Part shown: positions 60,235-64,000 of the stretch, piece by piece
How the letters are laid out: the number at the start of each line of letters is the position of its first letter
How positions within the stretch are numbered: the first letter of the stretch is position 1
Assembly (NCBI GenBank): GCA_026874595.1
Contig: CM049309.1
Span: 20,033,576-20,097,575, forward strand
From: Sipunculus nudus
Lineage: Eukaryota > Annelida > Sipuncula > Golfingiida > Sipunculidae
Reading direction: 5' to 3'
DNA length: 64,000 bases
Notes under the pieces: model-generated
What the model saw: the letters and a program-made list of their open reading frames with translations, nothing else
Database searches by the model: none
What the model was told of the DNA's origin: nothing
Translations under genes and position numbers: made by a program

Positions 60235-60545
60235 ACTTCAGCTTAGCGCCATAACCCATTGGTCCCCTAGTTTGTGGATTGGGTCCTGAAAAGGCCTATA
60301 AAAAGTCAAATGTATTGATCACCATGATTCTTTGCATGCATATTGATCATAGTGTTTCATCATTTCCTGTGGACTGGTGGCACCATCTGTGTTTTTGAGC
60401 AAACCTATGAGCTTATGCTATGGTGTGGCATCTTCCGTCAGCGTATGTTAACCCATACTATTTGAAAATGGCAGGAGCTAGCATTACCAAAGTTTATTCA
60501 AATAATTAGTCATCCAAAAAGAAACTCTTTTGGATTTTGCTTATT
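60235..60545 (+). mobile_element. AGCTCAGC-family fragment interrupted by the next element
   Basis: GAGCTTATGCTATGGTGTGG, then GTTAACCCATACTATT and GGCAGGAGCTAGCATTACC, are family landmarks. The matching 3' part of the family lies at 61423-61770, beyond copy A2, so A2 seems to have landed inside this element. Confidence 0.55.
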
Positions 60546-61422
60546 GTATCCGCCAAAACGAAGTTTTGCGGATACTATGTCTTTGACCGGGATCCGCCGC
60601 CGCCTTGGTGTGTTTGTTTCCAGAGAACTCCTCTGAGACTACTGGACTGATTTTTCCAACTTACACCAATTATCGGGTCACATGTGAACTGGTGCCTAAC
60701 CAATTGGCCTTGACCTCTGATCTTTCCTCTCTGCCCAGCGTCAGTGTGTGCGTCTGTTTCCACACATAAACCAACATATCTCGGGAACGGTTTGACCGAT
60801 CAGGAAAAAAAATTTGTACAAATGTAGCCCTTGGGTAGCTTTATAACATACACAAAAAATGGTGGTGCCACCTGCAGCCATTTTTGCACAGATTCCATCT
60901 GTTCATCTGCCTTGGGTTAAAATCACTCATATCTCTGCAGTGGTTTGACTAATTCACCTGAAATTCGGCATGCGTATACATCTGGGATAGCTTTCTTGAT
61001 TTTATGACAGGTGGCACCACCTACATTCACGTTAACACTGCAGACATCCATGCTCATATCTCGGGAACCGTTCGACCAATCAGGAAAAAAAATTAACACA
61101 AATGCAGCCCTTGGACAGCTTTATAACATGCACAAAAATGGTGGCGCCACCTGCAGCCATTTTTGCACAGCGTCCATCTGTTTGTCTGCTGTAGGTTAAA
61201 ATCACTCACATCTCTGTAGTGGTTTGACCAAATTACCTGAAATCGGCATGCGTATACATCCCACATAGTTTTCTTGATTTTATGACAGATGGCGCAACCT
61301 ACATTCATGTTCATGCTGTAGACATCCATGCTTATATCAAAGGACTCGTTTGACCAATCAGGAAAAAAATGTTACACAAATATAGCCCTTGGATAGCTTT
61401 ATAACATACACAAAAAATGGTA
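60546..61422 (+). mobile_element. GTATCCGCC-family Helentron-like element, copy A2, 3' truncated
   Basis: The 5' hairpin GTATCCGCCAAAAC/GTTTTGCGGATAC is intact. Two and a half 278-bp units follow (TCTCTGCAGTGGTTTGAC near 60932, and its variant 278 bp on). Sequence match to copy A1 is close until about 61422, where it stops before the 3' hairpin and CTAG. Confidence 0.75.
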
Positions 61423-61770
61423 TAATACCTGGTGTATATCCGATTGCACAGGTTCGCATTAGGCCTGTAGGCCTGGTTTCAAATTTTTACATTTTTTGTT
61501 TTCAATTTTTTGAGACCTTCAAAGGTGTGGTTGTATGTAAACAGGGCAAAATTGTAACCATTGCACCTAGAATCATCTAACTTGAGATCCAGGGAGATCA
61601 ATGAAAAATCTCCAAAAAAACGTTCAATTAGGTCTCTGATACCCATATCCTCTAAGCTACACTTCAGTTGAATGGGGATACCACCTACAAAATTTGGCAA
61701 TGAGATGATAAAATTTGTTTTATGAATGTCTTCTTAGTCAGCTGAGCATCATGACCCCATGGGTCACTTG
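61423..61770 (+). mobile_element. AGCTCAGC-family 3' end
   Basis: It ends with GTCAGCTGAGC (61737-61747) and ATGACCCCATGGGTCACTTG. The next family copy begins directly afterwards. Confidence 0.55.
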
Positions 61771-63420
61771 TTTAGCTCAGCTGACTGAAAAGTCATCTGA
61801 GCTATAGCGATCACTCTTTGTCTGATGTCCATCCATCCATCTAACTAATGCATTGATTGCCATGATTCTTTCCATATATAGTGATTGAAAAGTGGTTCAT
61901 CATTTCCTGGACTGATGGCGCTACCTGTACTTTGAGCGAACTTGTGAGCTATTGTGATGGCGAGGCATTGGCTCTCTGTCCACTGTCTTATGTACATTAA
62001 CCCATGCTATCTCAAAAACTGTTAGAGCTAGCAGCTGCAAATTTGTATTAGAACTGTCATATGTCAAACTCTGTTAGATTAAGCTTATTTTTTTGCTATC
62101 TGCATTGACTTAGATTTTATAGGGAAAAAGATTAAAAACCTTTTAAAATTTTCTTCTCGAAAACTGTCTACCTAAATTGTCCAATATATTTCAACAAAGT
62201 AATTCCAAGAACAATCTCTCTCAAGTTTGTTTGAATGTGTCCAATTTGGTGAATTTTTGGTCAAGTTATAGAAAGCTGAACTTAGTCATTGGGCAAAAAA
62301 ACAGTCTTCAGTATATATTAACCCACAGTTATTTTCAGGAACAGCAGGAGCTCAGATTCCTAACTTTTATACAAAAATCAGTCGCATATCAAATGTTGTG
62401 AGATTGAGCTGTCTGTGGCACCACCTGCAACAAGTTACATTTTGTGGGGAAAAAGCTTGAAAACCTTTGGAAATCTTCTTCTACCAAACCATTCAGCTTA
62501 ATTGATAAATATTTCAAAGAAATAATCCCAGAGATAAGCTCCCTGAAGTTTGTTCAAATGGTTTGATGAAGTTTCGACGAGTTTCGGGATTGGAACTTAG
62601 TCATTTTGGAAGTAAGTCTACTAACATAACAATCTGAAATATGAGCTTTGAGCTAAATATCCTAGGCATATCTCTGTCGAAACCTGAAATTAGGCCAAGG
62701 TGACCTGTTTTGGTTAACTATGGGCTAAAAAATGGATTTAAGCACCCGGCGAGTCAGATGGGACACAAATTGTATCTGCTAGCCTTAGAATCTTCAAACA
62801 TAACATCCAGGGTAGTCTTTGGCAAATCTCCTTGGAAACCTGAAATTAGGTCATGTTAACCTTTAATTTGCGAACTACCAGTATGTGCCAGAAACATGAT
62901 TTTTTCACACCAAGTGAGTCTGATGGGGCACGAATTGTATCCACCAGCACTAGAATTTTCTAACATTTTATACTGGGAAGTCTTGCACAAATCCCAATTG
63001 AAACTTGAAATTAAGTCATGGTGACCTGTGTTCTGCAAGATATGAGAAAGAACATGATTTGACCTCCCTATAGGACTGATTTGCATGATTTGTTACAGGT
63101 ACAGATACAGAGAAGTTCCCGTAAATATTTCTTGGAAACCTGAAATAAAATGTCTCTGTGACATATATATATGTTCTGTGCGCTATGTGAAAGAATGTCA
63201 TTTTGGCACTTGATCTGTTAGTCAGATGGGCACAAAATGTAGCAGTTGGATGAAGAATCCTGTCTTAGCATCTAGGGAGTTCCTGGTAAAATCTTCTTGA
63301 AAAACCTAAATAAGGGCACTGTTACCTGTTTTCTGATTTTGAGCACTCTGGGACTCATATTATCCATGGGTTAAGGTTCCTTGAAATGAGCAGAGCGTCA
63401 TGGCTCATGGACCACTTGTC
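61771..63420 (+). mobile_element. AGCTCAGC-family element, near-complete copy
   Basis: The 5' hairpin is AGCTCAGCTGAC (61774-61785) with GTCATCTGAGCT (61792-61803). The 3' part ends GAGCGTCATGGCTCATGGAC then CACTTGT. The core has about five diverged units marked by AAACCTGAAATTAGG-type strings near 62678, 62836, 63000, 63137 and 63300, spaced roughly 135-166 bp. It is non-coding. Sub-terminal inverted repeats plus a ~160-bp tandem core give it the same overall design as the other families, although it does not end in CTAG. Confidence 0.65.
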
Positions 63421-63639
63421 TAATGCCTTCTCATTTCACTGAATAAATAAAGGGGGATTATTATACTTAGTCACTTAGGTGAGCTACCAATTGCAATACT
63501 TGCACAAATATGTAATCATGAGAGGCTCCTGCATCTTTTATGTAGCCCATAAAGTAATGGGTAAATCTCAAATAATGATATACAAAAAAGTTGGAACTGT
63601 TGCCACATTTCCATATGTTAAGTTTTTATAAAACTATTC

Positions 63640-63760
63640 TCATAATTTCAGCTAAGCGCTGTGAGCCACAGGTCCCTTGTTGAGAAATGTTGCTAACAGA
63701 CAGACAAACTTTGAGAGAAACATAACCTCCTAAGCATCTGAATAAGGTAACAAACCCTGT
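63640..63760 (-). mobile_element. Fragments of repeat-family ends
   Basis: The minus strand reads TAGGAGGTTATGTTTCTC and TTTGTCTGTCTGTTAGCAAC, the 5' region of the CCTCCGCC family. Just before it on the plus strand, CAGCTAAGCGCTGTGAGCCA and CAGGTCCCTTGTT resemble an AGCTCAGC-family 3' end. Confidence 0.4.
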
Positions 63761-63819
63761 GTGGAAAAAATATTGTTCAAAGTTGGTGCCTTTGAATGTT
63801 AAATTAACCTACAGACATT

Positions 63820-64000
63820 CATTTTTTTAGCAAACCTGTGAGCTTATGCGATGGTGTGGCGTCTTGTGTCGTGCGTCCTCTGTATGTTAACCATAGCTAT
63901 CTCAAAAATGGCAGGAGCTAGCATCACCAAATTTTTGTCAAATAACAGTCATCTGAAAAAATCTATCAGATTTTGTTTATTTTTTTTCTAACTGCATTTT
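63820..64000 (+). mobile_element. AGCTCAGC-family copy running off the window
   Basis: GTGAGCTTATGCGATGGTGT, then GTATGTTAACC and GGCAGGAGCTAGCATCACC, match the family landmarks. The copy is cut by the window edge. Confidence 0.55.

Overview
The window looks like nuclear DNA of an AT-rich invertebrate genome and is almost entirely non-coding. Most of it is transposable elements and their remnants. I see no bacterial or phage features, no rRNA, no CRISPR and no operons. The organism is probably a lophotrochozoan, most likely a mollusc. I base that on the style of the dispersed repeats (elements opening with short hairpins such as CCTCCGCC or GCCCCCGCC, and an AGCTCAGCTGAC family with ~160-bp internal repeats), on tRNA-derived SINEs, and on many TA, GA and poly-G tracts. 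The placement is an inference and could not be tested by a search.

Only one intact protein-coding gene is convincing: an intronless, divergent class A GPCR of 311 aa on the minus strand at 34278-35213. A LINE ORF2 remnant (32288-33240, minus) and a decayed, once intron-containing tyrosine-recombinase-like (Crypton-like) pseudogene (about 55150-57250, plus) are the other recognisable protein remains.

Layout. 1-5 kb: a TIR element, a tRNA-Glu-derived SINE piece and a three-unit purine-rich tandem repeat. 5.2-7.7 kb and 19.85-22.5 kb: two diverged direct copies of one ~2.5-kb sequence, each ending in a minisatellite. The second copy carries a ~585-bp insertion that holds a complete hammerhead ribozyme motif on the minus strand (21013-21060). 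22.7-31.8 kb: SINEs, Helentron-like fragments, a GC-rich MITE with ATA target duplication and a probable solo LTR with ATTG target duplication. 32-38 kb: LINE remnant, SINEs, the GPCR and a TIR element. 39-44 kb: a complete 1.17-kb Helentron-like element with three 278-bp internal repeats, then a GC-rich MITE. 44-50 kb: little but poly-G/C and TA tracts. 50-54 kb and 60-64 kb: nested Helentron-like families. 54-60 kb: two non-autonomous hAT elements, each with a perfect 8-bp target duplication, either side of the Crypton-like pseudogene.

The main themes are (i) the hammerhead ribozyme in a Penelope-like or retrozyme-like insertion, and (ii) several families with unrelated sequences that share one terminal design: a 5' hairpin, sub-terminal inverted repeats, a tandem-repeat core, and in three of the four a 3' end in CTAG. 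That is the design known for non-autonomous Helentrons.
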